IMG/VR virus record: IMGVR_UViG_3300020173_000591
Coordinates: 1 to 20,057 of that record
Strand: one strand, 5' to 3'
From: a virus
DNA length: 20,057 nt
The notes beneath the pieces are model-generated. The model was not told the origin of the DNA. It searched no databases and was given only the letters and a program-made list of their open reading frames with translations. Below, piece after piece: positions 7,095 through 14,862 of the stretch. A program made the position numbers and the translations under genes. Positions within the stretch are counted from its first letter, which is position 1. Every line of letters starts with the position of its first letter.

Positions 7095-8222
7095 CTACCT
7101 TATAATATCAATGTCAGCGTTTCTATTCCAAACCTCAACTTCAGTCCTGATTCTATTATCAGCTTTGAGAGACTCATATCGGTTGATTGCTTTCTTTCTC
7201 CACCAATCAACTAGAGTATCAAACTCAAATCTGTCATAGTTCTCTTTCTTCTCCAAAGTATCCGTTTCTAAATTCAAATATTCTTTAACATTTGAATATC
7301 CATAATCCGACATAAACTGTCGTTTCTGTTCTGTCAATCCTTTTGCTTCTGCAAAGACATTAACAAACTTTTTATACTCTTCTGGTTCTACATCTTTGAG
7401 AGAGGCTTTGATAATAGATACCATCTTAGTTTGTGTTTTAAGTTTTCTGGATGAGGCACCATCATCAACAAGAGATTCGCCATCATTTCTTTTCTTGAAC
7501 CAATCATTCAAGTTACGAAAGTTAGCATCATTGATAAGTGGTGCAAAATCAGATTCAGTCAAACCTTTAAATCTCAGAATTGGTTTCATACCATCATACA
7601 TAGAAGAACTTTTAGATGAACCATAAAGTGATGTTGTTTCAAACATGCAGAATGGGCCACCGTACTTTTTGTTCAGTGTGTCTTTTGCGAGATGTGAACA
7701 ACACATTGCTGCAAGAAGTTTACCACCTAGATAATTAAATCCAAATGGTTGAGTTGGAACAATAGTAAAACCCATAATTGTAGAGTCATTAAATCTTTTC
7801 ATAACTTCTGGGTTCATGGTATCTAACGGTTTACCCAAAAACAAATTACGAGGTTTAGAGTTAATTGTTGGAGAACCAAATCGAATAAAACCAACAATCT
7901 TATTTGAATTCTTTTCGTACACAATCCACTTGAGAGACTTGCCTGGGATTGATGCTTCGACAGCATGTGAAGTCACAATCTCCAAGTAATTAACAAACAC
8001 TTCTGTAGGAACTTCTTTTACTGCAAATTCCATATCATTAGGATGAATGTTAAAATTATCAAACATATCATCTTCAGGCCCCATGCCTGGCAAAGAGATT
8101 GGATAGTTTGACATACGTTCCAACTTTACACGGCGTAAGTAATCATCAATACGACCAAAGTTTGAAAAGTAATCTACAAAAATATTTGCAGCATATAAAG
8201 CGTCATCCCGATTTAGTATCAT
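7095..8222 (-). CDS. Large conserved phage protein with DruA/DUF4338-like core
   Basis: 375 residues. The middle (about 95-245) has the order of conserved blocks that I associate with the DUF4338/DruA family: WIVYEKNSNKIVGFIRFGSP, then a GFTIVPTQP strand, YLGGKLLAAMCCSHLA, and the FETTSLYGSSKSS block followed by MYDGMKP. The C-terminal third is charged and helical. DruA is a component of Druantia anti-phage systems, but stand-alone relatives occur in phages and their biochemical activity is not established to my knowledge. The ATG at 8222 overlaps the polymerase stop (ATGA). A promoter-like site lies about 111 bases upstream in the polymerase gene. I am sure that it is a gene and only moderately sure of the family. 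Confidence 0.75.
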   Translation of the reverse strand: MILNRDDALYAANIFVDYFSNFGRIDDYLRRVKLERMSNYPISLPGMGPEDDMFDNFNIHPNDMEFAVKEVPTEVFVNYLEIVTSHAVEASIPGKSLKWIVYEKNSNKIVGFIRFGSPTINSKPRNLFLGKPLDTMNPEVMKRFNDSTIMGFTIVPTQPFGFNYLGGKLLAAMCCSHLAKDTLNKKYGGPFCMFETTSLYGSSKSSSMYDGMKPILRFKGLTESDFAPLINDANFRNLNDWFKKRNDGESLVDDGASSRKLKTQTKMVSIIKASLKDVEPEEYKKFVNVFAEAKGLTEQKRQFMSDYGYSNVKEYLNLETDTLEKKENYDRFEFDTLVDWWRKKAINRYESLKADNRIRTEVEVWNRNADIDIIR

Positions 8223-10747
8223 GTAAAGAAATCCTCAAGTGTAGTTTGTGTTCCATAACTTCTATCAATTTGCCATCCAATTTGGTTCATAATAAAAACC
8301 AAAGGTTCAACAAACGCTTTATCGAACTGTACATCATAGTCTAAATATTGGTGAATGTCAAGCTCTTTTGGAAGTTTTGTAATAAAAGAAATTACATTAG
8401 ATTGCATTTTGTTAGGTGTTCTCATATTGAGAAACTTAATCTTGTCACCCTCTTGAATAAGAGGATATTTGTGAGTAAGTTTTTGATTGCGAACATAATG
8501 ATTATAAAGAATAGCTCCCTTACAATGCATTGGCGCACCTTTCTTGAAAATACCAGAACTGTCACTCCACTTATCAATACCATTCACTGAACGAGGGAAT
8601 GCAATCTCTTCTGGGGAGAGTTTCATAAACTCTTCACGAAACTCTTGAATGAAGTTGTTTACATCTTTCTCTGTTCCAGACATAATAACTTTTAGTGCCT
8701 GTTTAATCTTCTCACGACAGGGTGCAGGCGTTGATGACTTGACTGCCTCAATACCCATAATCTTGAGTTGTGGTTCTTGGTAACGAACACCTTCCACATC
8801 CCATGCGTTGAGGATATATCTTTTCTTTGCAGTCCAGATACCCTTGTCTGCAATCACCTCACGTTTCATCTGCATCTTCTGATCGTATGCGTTTACATAC
8901 GAAGCGAGAGCTTGATAACAGTTATCAATAAAAGGTTCAATTTTCTCTTTAGCAACTCTGTCAAGGAAGTCAACGGCCCGCCCACGATATGAATCTTCCG
9001 ACTCATTATCTCTCTTTTTAAGCACACTGTCAACCAATCTGTCAAAAGTAATGTATACTGAATCCGTATCTGACGCAATAACATAATCTTCTCCATCAGT
9101 TTTCAATAGTTTGTTTAGATAGATGTTTAGGGATTTCTCAATCCAACGAATAGAAAGTTGTCCAGAAGTTGTAATACCTTCTGCAATTCTCAAATCATAA
9201 TATCTAAACCACTCATTACCAATCGCACCATAAGCAGAGTTCAATGAAATCTTTCGTGCCATTTGGATGTTAGAAAAACGAGATACATCATTTAGATATT
9301 TTGGATCTTTTGTATTTTCGTATTGTTGTTTTGCTTCCAACATCTTCTTTTTGTAGATGGTGCGTTCATCATACATTGTCTGCATCATCTCAGGTAAGAA
9401 ACCTTGAAAATCTTTGTTAAACATCGCACCGTTAGGTGTGAATGTAACAGTTGAAGGAACTAAGTCTCTTGTATTGTATTCTTGGGCAATCAAGTCATCT
9501 ACAGCAGTATCACCAAGATCAAGTTGATGTTGCAACAAAGTCTCTGGTGAAATATTGTACTGCATAATCAAGTGTGGATATAGACTGTTCAAGTCAAAGG
9601 ATAGAACCCATTTATGTTGTCCAACTTGTGGATCTTTGACATATGCACCAACATACTTCTCTGACTTTGCAGAACGGCCAGGCTTCTGTGGAATTACAAT
9701 CTTGCGTTTTAGAAGATGATTATAAATCAATACATCCCAATACTTAACAGAAGTAAATGCATCGGCCATGTTTACCTTTGCTTCATAAGTCATAGTCAAA
9801 AGTAAGTCAATCAGTTTCATCTTGTCATCTAGTTTGTCAACAAGTTCAACGTCTTGAATATTATAGTCTAGAAATGACTGATAATCTTTTGTGTACCAAT
9901 CACGAAATGTTTCATATGGGTTTTCATCTTTACGTTCACCCAACTCTACGAGAGCAATGTGATCAAGTCGATAAGATTCTTGATATGCATATGTAAATTT
10001 ACGATATAGTTGTAAGTAGTCAAGATCGTTCACACCAAGAATATCATATGCTTGATTTTCTTTACCGTAGTAAACAACCTTACGAGAACTGACAACACCC
10101 CAAGGCGAAAGGCGTTTTACAGCCTCCTCACCCATGATTTTGTTAATACGGTTTACAAGATATGGAATATCAAAGAACTCTGTGTTCCAACCAGTGATAA
10201 CGTCTGGGTGATCGTTCTCCCACCAAGAAACGAACTGAGCAAGGAGTTCACGTTCAGTCTGACACTTAATGTAATTAACATCCTGTCTATCATTGTGGTA
10301 GTCGTGCAAACCCCAAACAGTAATGTTACCACTTTGGTGATCTTTAACAGTTATAGACAACATTGGTTCAACAGCTTGGTCTGCAAATGGAAAACCATTC
10401 TCACACTCAACTTCAATATCAATTGTTATAATACGAAGCTGTGAACTGTCAAATTGAATTTGTTTTGAATATTTTTCTGAAATGTAAGTGTATGGGAACT
10501 GAGTCATACCATACGCAAGGTGAGGTTGATTTTCATACCCAGATATGAATTCTTTAGCCTCTTTGATAGAAAGGAACTTCATTGGACTAACATTTTTGTT
10601 GTCCAATGTTTTCCAACCAGTTTCTTTTTGAACTGGTACAAAAAGTGTCGGTTCGTACTTTACTTTGAAGTTGGAACGAATACCGTTCTCAACTGCACGA
10701 ACCAACAATTGATTACCCCACTGGGCGACATGTGTGTAGAAATTCAA
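8219..10747 (-). CDS. 43: DNA polymerase, family B (T4 gp43-like)
   Basis: The likely start is TTG 10747 (842 residues), with AAGGGA seven bases upstream; the next upstream candidate, TTG 10765, precedes the conserved NFYT opening by six codons and falls close to the transcription start. Proofreading exonuclease motifs are DIEVE (D110, E112 on this numbering, near T4 D112/E114), NTEFFDIPYL and YNIQDVELVD. Polymerase motifs are DLNSLYP (385-391), KISLNSAYG (about 499-507) and DTDS (560-563). The protein ends QTTLEDFFT, a textbook QxxLxxFF clamp-binding peptide, matching gp45 encoded in the same cluster. T4 gp43 has 898 residues. A perfect sigma70 promoter precedes it, and RegA or self-repression is likely from T4 knowledge. 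Confidence 0.96.
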   Translation of the reverse strand: MNFYTHVAQWGNQLLVRAVENGIRSNFKVKYEPTLFVPVQKETGWKTLDNKNVSPMKFLSIKEAKEFISGYENQPHLAYGMTQFPYTYISEKYSKQIQFDSSQLRIITIDIEVECENGFPFADQAVEPMLSITVKDHQSGNITVWGLHDYHNDRQDVNYIKCQTERELLAQFVSWWENDHPDVITGWNTEFFDIPYLVNRINKIMGEEAVKRLSPWGVVSSRKVVYYGKENQAYDILGVNDLDYLQLYRKFTYAYQESYRLDHIALVELGERKDENPYETFRDWYTKDYQSFLDYNIQDVELVDKLDDKMKLIDLLLTMTYEAKVNMADAFTSVKYWDVLIYNHLLKRKIVIPQKPGRSAKSEKYVGAYVKDPQVGQHKWVLSFDLNSLYPHLIMQYNISPETLLQHQLDLGDTAVDDLIAQEYNTRDLVPSTVTFTPNGAMFNKDFQGFLPEMMQTMYDERTIYKKKMLEAKQQYENTKDPKYLNDVSRFSNIQMARKISLNSAYGAIGNEWFRYYDLRIAEGITTSGQLSIRWIEKSLNIYLNKLLKTDGEDYVIASDTDSVYITFDRLVDSVLKKRDNESEDSYRGRAVDFLDRVAKEKIEPFIDNCYQALASYVNAYDQKMQMKREVIADKGIWTAKKRYILNAWDVEGVRYQEPQLKIMGIEAVKSSTPAPCREKIKQALKVIMSGTEKDVNNFIQEFREEFMKLSPEEIAFPRSVNGIDKWSDSSGIFKKGAPMHCKGAILYNHYVRNQKLTHKYPLIQEGDKIKFLNMRTPNKMQSNVISFITKLPKELDIHQYLDYDVQFDKAFVEPLVFIMNQIGWQIDRSYGTQTTLEDFFT
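8333..8361 (-). promoter_or_regulatory. Candidate intragenic promoter ahead of the DruA-like gene
   Basis: TTGACA, 17 bases and TATGAT lie near the 3' end of the polymerase gene, about 111 bases before the ATG at 8222. It would feed the DruA-like, Sm-like, guaC, mazG and uvsX genes. The overlap with coding sequence keeps confidence modest. Confidence 0.4.
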
Positions 10748-10773
10748 GACATTTTCCCTTATCAACTGTACTC

Positions 10774-10802
10774 ATTATATAACAAAATAGGGGATGTGTC
10801 AA
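10774..10802 (-). promoter_or_regulatory. Perfect sigma70 promoter for the DNA polymerase gene
   Basis: TTGACA (10802-10797), exactly 17 bases, then TATAAT (10779-10774): a full consensus match on the minus strand. The predicted transcript starts about 20 bases before the TTG start codon. The TGA inside the -35 box is also the stop codon of the upstream 72-aa gene. Confidence 0.85.
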
Positions 10803-11017
10803 GAGAAAAGAGGCAATTGTTCCTCTGAACTGAAATGTTTATTAATCATGTCAACCACATCTTGTGCATCGGCAATCTTAATTAGTTCTGCTTCTACAGC
10901 CTCTGCGATATCAGAATGTTCACCAATACCGGCAGGGTTCTTTAGATAGACTGCAATGTTCGCTTTGTGCATTGCAATCTTGCCTTCATTTAGTTTTCTT
11001 ATTGCATCAAGTAGCAT
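10799..11017 (-). CDS. Conserved hypothetical 72-aa protein
   Basis: 72 residues starting at ATG 11017, with GGAG six bases before it; a TTG four codons upstream is not needed. The start overlaps the ATP-grasp stop (TAATG). The product is a short helical protein (LLDAIRKLNEGKIAMHKANI, then a GIGEHSDIAEAVEAEL segment and a C-terminal helix) similar to a small protein that I remember near the polymerase of marine T4-like phages. No catalytic or membrane features are seen. Its stop codon lies within the -35 box of the polymerase promoter. Confidence 0.75.
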   Translation of the reverse strand: MLLDAIRKLNEGKIAMHKANIAVYLKNPAGIGEHSDIAEAVEAELIKIADAQDVVDMINKHFSSEEQLPLFS

Positions 11018-12090
11018 TATATACTCCAATTTTTTCTATTCATAAACATAGACAATATCTCTTTTGTGATACTTCTTTTCTGATCTTTAATTAATGGTTT
11101 TGATGCAGCACTATTAAACACTGCCTCGATACCCATAAGTCCAGGCGTAGAATTTACCTCAATAAGATATGGTTTATCTTTATCTCTGTTCTTGGCGGGA
11201 ATAAAGTCAACTCCGACCATCATTCCGTCCACTGCTTTAGCTGCCCGAATTGATTCTTCTTTTTCTAATTCAGTCAACTCATGTATCTCTGGTTCAGAAC
11301 CTTGAGAAACATTACTTCTAAAGTCACCACCGATAACAGGGCGTTTCATTGCACCCAATATTTGTCCAGCGACAACAATAACTCTAACATCGTAATCTGT
11401 CTTAACATATTCTTGTAGAATGATATCTACATATTCATCTTCTCTATATAGAAGTTGTACAATACTGTGAAGAGATTTTAAACTCTCAATCCACATTACA
11501 CCAACACCTCTAGAACCTGTAGAAGTTTTTAGAATCATAGGAAACTTGTTTCCTAGTTTTTCTGCGGCCGCCTCGGCACCTTCTGCATGTCTTACTAGAA
11601 CTGTTTTGGGGGTATTAAAGTTTTCTCTTTGAAACACAACTTGGTTAAACCATTTGTCTCCACAGATATCGTGGCATCTTGTAGAATTGATTACTGTATA
11701 ACCTTCATGTTCAAGATTATTAATAGTTACCCACCATGAACGGTTTCCAAGTTTTGTTGTAGAACCAAGTCCTCTAGCCATAACTAGAGTGTCTTTTGGA
11801 TTAATCTTAAAAGGTTTTTCGTATTCTGCATCTGACTTCATTGTAGGAAGTTCTGCCTTACCTTCATCATTAACTGCAAAAGAATATACTAGTTTACTGT
11901 CTCCATCAGATTCCATATAAGAACCAGACAACTCAGCAAGATACACTTCAATACCCATTTTAGATGCAATCTTACGAATCATAGGCCCTGTTTCGTTAGG
12001 GTCTAGTGGATCGTCATGCGAAAGGATAAGAAGTTTATACTTCTGTTCTTTTGGTTCTTCTACAATGAAATTTGAAAAAGATTGTGTCAA
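11017..12090 (-). CDS. RimK-type ATP-grasp ligase
   Basis: 357 residues from TTG 12090; AAGAGAGA precedes it by about eight bases and the codon overlaps the regA stop region. ATP-grasp ligases join a carboxylate to an amine through an acyl phosphate. Seen here are a Rossmann-like N-domain (KLLILSHDDP), the central FPMILKTSTGSRGVGVMWI loop (about 184-202) holding the ATP lysine and glycine-rich loop, an ILQEYVKTDYDVRVIVVAGQILGAM segment, and FIPA...YLIEVNSTPG near 297-316 with the metal-binding Glu and Asn. RimK relatives add glutamate to ribosomal protein S6; the target here is unknown. The N-terminus MTQSFSNFIVEE resembles a capsid-targeting peptide, supporting the TTG start. It sits inside the replication operon between regA and the polymerase. 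Confidence 0.88.
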   Translation of the reverse strand: MTQSFSNFIVEEPKEQKYKLLILSHDDPLDPNETGPMIRKIASKMGIEVYLAELSGSYMESDGDSKLVYSFAVNDEGKAELPTMKSDAEYEKPFKINPKDTLVMARGLGSTTKLGNRSWWVTINNLEHEGYTVINSTRCHDICGDKWFNQVVFQRENFNTPKTVLVRHAEGAEAAAEKLGNKFPMILKTSTGSRGVGVMWIESLKSLHSIVQLLYREDEYVDIILQEYVKTDYDVRVIVVAGQILGAMKRPVIGGDFRSNVSQGSEPEIHELTELEKEESIRAAKAVDGMMVGVDFIPAKNRDKDKPYLIEVNSTPGLMGIEAVFNSAASKPLIKDQKRSITKEILSMFMNRKNWSI

Positions 12091-12495
12091 TTACGATTCT
12101 CTCTTCTTACCAATATTGTATTTTGTTTCCAAAATCCATTCATCTTTTTCTTTAAAGGCAATAACTTTAATTTGTGATAGTGGAGCTTTCGGTTCTGAAT
12201 CTCCAACGATTTCTACCAGACCCCAATCACCCAAAAGTCCAGCGATTGAATTTCTGCGAGAGATATCGTTCTCATTTAGATTAGTGTCTTTACCATCAAG
12301 TGCAAAGAGTTCCTTGAAATGGACAATGTAGTACTTGCCTTGTTTATGTAGGATATGACAAGACTGATAGAGTTTTCTCTCTTTACGAGATGCAACTCCA
12401 ATACGAGACAAGGTCTCACGAACCTTCAAAAAGTCATCTGGTTCATTAAGTTTAACTTCTAGCATCTTCTCAGGATGCCATTCAATTTCATTCAT
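12091..12495 (-). CDS. regA: RegA translational repressor
   Basis: 134 residues, clearly homologous to T4 RegA (122): FLKVRETLSRIG, YQSCHILHKQGKYYIVHFKELF, SIAGLLGDWGLVEIV and the IGKK ending all line up. RegA binds AU-rich ribosome-binding sites of early mRNAs, including clamp loader and polymerase genes, and blocks translation. The T4 start aligns with Met11 here; I prefer ATG 12495, which has AGGTGG six bases upstream and overlaps the gp62 stop (ATGA), giving a ten-residue extension. Position after gp62 is the same as in T4. Start choice is the only real doubt. Confidence 0.94.
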   Translation of the reverse strand: MNEIEWHPEKMLEVKLNEPDDFLKVRETLSRIGVASRKERKLYQSCHILHKQGKYYIVHFKELFALDGKDTNLNENDISRRNSIAGLLGDWGLVEIVGDSEPKAPLSQIKVIAFKEKDEWILETKYNIGKKRES

Positions 12496-12881
12496 TTTCT
12501 TCCACCTTTATTCAAACTATTTTTAATAGTGGTTATCTGGTCATCATTTAGTATTGATAGTGCTTGTTTCGCTTTCTCATTACTATAACCATAATATTCT
12601 TTTATATACTCCAAGTTTTTCAACTTATCGGCTTTCACCCAAGGTGCATATCGTTTCTTGGGTCTAATAGTATTTAGTAAAAAGTCATATTGTAGTTTTG
12701 AATCTAGGTGGTGTCGTTGATTCATCTCATTAACTAACATTATAGTGTCATTGAAAGGTGCCAGGCACTTGTTAATGATATAGGGGGAATACTTCTTCTC
12801 CCACATAGGGTCATCTGATTCTAACAGATGTTCCTTTGTTTCGTTAAGAGATTTAAGATAGTCTTTTAGTTCATAAGTCAT
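12492..12881 (-). CDS. 62: Clamp loader small subunit gp62
   Basis: 129 residues from ATG 12881, overlapping the gp44 stop (ATGA); the upstream TTG is not needed. Recognisable gp62 blocks are YSPYIINKCLAPF, NEMNQRHHLDSKLQYDFLLNTIRPKKRYAPW and a C-terminal YYGYSNEKAKQALSIL helix ending in GGRK. One gp62 joins four gp44 subunits to load the gp45 clamp. The protein is shorter than T4 gp62 (187), as I recall for marine relatives. It has no nucleotide-binding motif, as expected for this subunit. The gene order 44, 62, regA is the T4 order. Confidence 0.92.
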   Translation of the reverse strand: MTYELKDYLKSLNETKEHLLESDDPMWEKKYSPYIINKCLAPFNDTIMLVNEMNQRHHLDSKLQYDFLLNTIRPKKRYAPWVKADKLKNLEYIKEYYGYSNEKAKQALSILNDDQITTIKNSLNKGGRK

Positions 12882-13816
12882 TTCCAATTTACCTGTGTCA
12901 TAACCTCAATCATATATGCAAGCATATTGATTTCTTGGTCAGCGACAAATGCAGACTTATAAGAATAATCTGCTGTTGCGAGAACAAGATGAGGAACAGT
13001 GGCTGGTTGGACTTCTTCATAGAGTGTATCATATATTTTACGATACATACGAGCTGGATCATTGTCCAGATTGTTTGCAACCCATTTACGAATAGACTTG
13101 AAGTCTTTCTCTTTGAGAAAAGTTGACAAGTCTTTCATATTCGTTTCTGAAATATTGACTAGGATACCAGCATCAATCATACCAGATGCAGAATATCTTT
13201 GCAATTCATTCAGAACCCTACGCCAGTCTGGGAAGTGTTTTTCCACAACACCAGCGACAGCCTTTGGTTCATACTGAACATTTTCTTGTGCGAGAATATC
13301 CTGTACACGTTTGAAGAACTGTCCAGCAAGTGTTGGTTTTTCTGAAGTTGGAATACGAAACTCCACAACAGAACATCGACTATGCAAAGGTTCTATGATA
13401 CGGTTCTTGAAGTTACATGTAAGGATGAACCCACAGTTCTTGTGGAACTCTTCAATAAACCCACGCAACGCAGGCTGAGTTGATTGTGGATTTAGATAAT
13501 CTGCCTCATCCAAGATTACAAACTTACGATTACCATCCATAGAAACAGTAGACGCAAAGTTCTTAATCTTGTTTCTGAGAACATCAATACCCGATTCTTC
13601 AGAACCGTTTATCATCATAAAGGTGGCACCGATTTCATTCAACATTGCTTTTGCAACAGTTGTTTTACCAACACCAGGCCCGCCAGACAGTAGTAGATTT
13701 GGAATATGTTTATCATCCACAAACTGCTGGAAGGTTTTCTTTAGGTCTTCAGTGAGAATACACTCACCAATTTTCGATGGGCGGTATTTCTCCACCCACA
13801 ACATCACATCATTCAT
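12878..13816 (-). CDS. 44: Clamp loader ATPase subunit gp44
   Basis: 312 residues (T4 gp44 319). AAA+ ATPase of the clamp loader: Walker A SGGPGVGKTT at 44-53, Walker B VILDEAD at 100-106, sensor 1 LTCNFKNRI at 132-140 and the SRC arginine-finger motif at 146-148. It opens and loads the gp45 ring with gp62. The start ATG 13816 has AAGGAA eight bases upstream. It lies 18 bases after gp45, without a visible promoter between, so the two are co-transcribed. In T4 this mRNA is a RegA target; the AU-rich leader here would suit that. Confidence 0.95.
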   Translation of the reverse strand: MNDVMLWVEKYRPSKIGECILTEDLKKTFQQFVDDKHIPNLLLSGGPGVGKTTVAKAMLNEIGATFMMINGSEESGIDVLRNKIKNFASTVSMDGNRKFVILDEADYLNPQSTQPALRGFIEEFHKNCGFILTCNFKNRIIEPLHSRCSVVEFRIPTSEKPTLAGQFFKRVQDILAQENVQYEPKAVAGVVEKHFPDWRRVLNELQRYSASGMIDAGILVNISETNMKDLSTFLKEKDFKSIRKWVANNLDNDPARMYRKIYDTLYEEVQPATVPHLVLATADYSYKSAFVADQEINMLAYMIEVMTQVNWK

Positions 13817-13834
13817 AATATATTTCCTTCTGGT

Positions 13835-14494
13835 TTAGGATGCTTCTAGAGCAATAAAGTATTCAACTGGTTTGTTCACATTTACAAAATGTGAGATACC
13901 TTTTTGAGATACTTCTACCTTGTAATCACCAGAAAGAAGTTTGAGGTTTTCTACTTTGAAATAGTAGGTGAAGTCATTTGGTGAATTTTCCCCAACTGCA
14001 ACACTATAATCGTTTGATGTATCATTCTTACGATCAGTTACAGTCAATTCAATCTTACCACCAGCTTTGCCAGTCAAGACAACATCTGGAACACCAAGGA
14101 CAGCAGATGCCTTTAGGATTTTATCGAATGTGCTTTGAGTAAAGACAAACTCCACATCAATAGAAGGCATTGTGATTTCTGTTTTTGGTGCAGTCACAAT
14201 AGATGGATCACTAAACATATATGTGAGATTACTTCCACCACCCTCTTCATTTAGACTAACACTCTTCTCATCAAAGGATAGTATTGGGTCTTTAAACAAG
14301 GACAATGCAGACAAGAATTCATGTAAGTCATAAATTGCAAATTCATTGTTAAATGTGTCAGGGATAGTTGCTTTGGATACAATGTTCTTCATTGCAGACA
14401 TTGTTCCAATTGTGTTACCATTCTTTACCAGAAGATTCTGGTTAATGGTTGAAAAGTTCTTTAGAACTTCACGAGTATCATTACTAAGCTTCAT
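13835..14494 (-). CDS. 45: Sliding clamp gp45
   Basis: 219 residues from ATG 14494, which has GGAG nine bases upstream and aligns with the T4 opening MKLSKDT; an ATG five codons earlier lacks a ribosome site. The order of segments LKNFSTIN, FAIYDLHEFLSALSLF, FDKILKASAVLGVPDV and the FTYYFKVENLKLLSGDYKVEVS strand pair match the T4 clamp (228). It forms the trimeric ring that tethers the polymerase and in T4 also activates late transcription with gp33/gp55, consistent with the TATAAATA promoters in this window. It overlaps the DUF3310 gene by 11 bases. Confidence 0.95.
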   Translation of the reverse strand: MKLSNDTREVLKNFSTINQNLLVKNGNTIGTMSAMKNIVSKATIPDTFNNEFAIYDLHEFLSALSLFKDPILSFDEKSVSLNEEGGGSNLTYMFSDPSIVTAPKTEITMPSIDVEFVFTQSTFDKILKASAVLGVPDVVLTGKAGGKIELTVTDRKNDTSNDYSVAVGENSPNDFTYYFKVENLKLLSGDYKVEVSQKGISHFVNVNKPVEYFIALEAS

Positions 14495-14786
14495 CAATAT
14501 TTTCTCCATAAGTGTCGTGATTGTGAAGTGCCATTATACCATAATGGATCACCTTTAGCAAGTCTTTTCTGTTCTTGCCATCTTTTTTTCCGTATCGTTG
14601 TGAATATTTTAAAATATTACCAATACAGAAACCTTCTCCATGGCCCGAGTCCATGATGAATTCTGTTGCTTGAAATTTGTTGTGGGAGTAGTGTTGACTA
14701 TATGTTTCATCAATATAATCTTGCAACTCTGCAAGAATCAAATCTTCTGAATACTTGTAGTCTATGTAGTCTTTATATATTTTCAC
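14484..14786 (-). CDS. DUF3310-like protein
   Basis: 100 residues, starting at GTG 14786 with AGGA nine bases before it; an out-of-frame ATG in this leader opens only a seven-codon frame. The core KFQATEFIMDSGHGEGFCIGNILKYSQRYGKKDGKNRKDLLKVIHYGIMAL carries the DUF3310 signature (QA.EFI.d, GNI.KY..R.g.K.g...DL.K). The family is frequent in phages and of uncertain function, sometimes labelled nucleotide kinase-like without proof. The gene is first in the replication operon, immediately downstream of the promoter at 14816-14844, and overlaps gp45, so its translation may set clamp levels. Confidence 0.85.
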   Translation of the reverse strand: MKIYKDYIDYKYSEDLILAELQDYIDETYSQHYSHNKFQATEFIMDSGHGEGFCIGNILKYSQRYGKKDGKNRKDLLKVIHYGIMALHNHDTYGENIDEA

Positions 14787-14815
14787 AGTTTTTCATCCTA
14801 AGTTCAATTACACAT

Positions 14816-14844
14816 AATATAACATAAAAGAGCGCCCCTGTCAA
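14816..14844 (-). promoter_or_regulatory. Sigma70 promoter of the clamp and clamp loader operon
   Basis: TTGACA (14844-14839), 17 bases, TATATT (14821-14816), one base off full consensus. Transcription would begin near 14809 and give a leader of about 20 bases to the DUF3310 gene. The -35 box lies in the loop of the hsp20 terminator hairpin. Confidence 0.8.
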
Positions 14845-14854
14845 GAGGCGCTCT
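14826..14854 (-). terminator. Rho-independent terminator after hsp20
   Basis: A perfect 8-bp GC-rich stem AGAGCGCC/GGCGCTCT (14854-14847 with 14836-14829) encloses a 10-base loop and runs into TTT on the minus strand, nine bases after the hsp20 stop. The U-run is short. It would keep the late hsp20 transcript out of the replication operon. Confidence 0.8.
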
Positions 14855-14862
14855 CACACATT

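Noticed and set aside
9005-9033. TTGACA-N17-GATAAT inside the polymerase gene, and a similar TTGACA-N17-TATAAC at 10425-10453
   Set aside because: They are strong by sequence and counted in the promoter-grid finding, but neither is near a downstream gene start, so they are not annotated as individual promoters.
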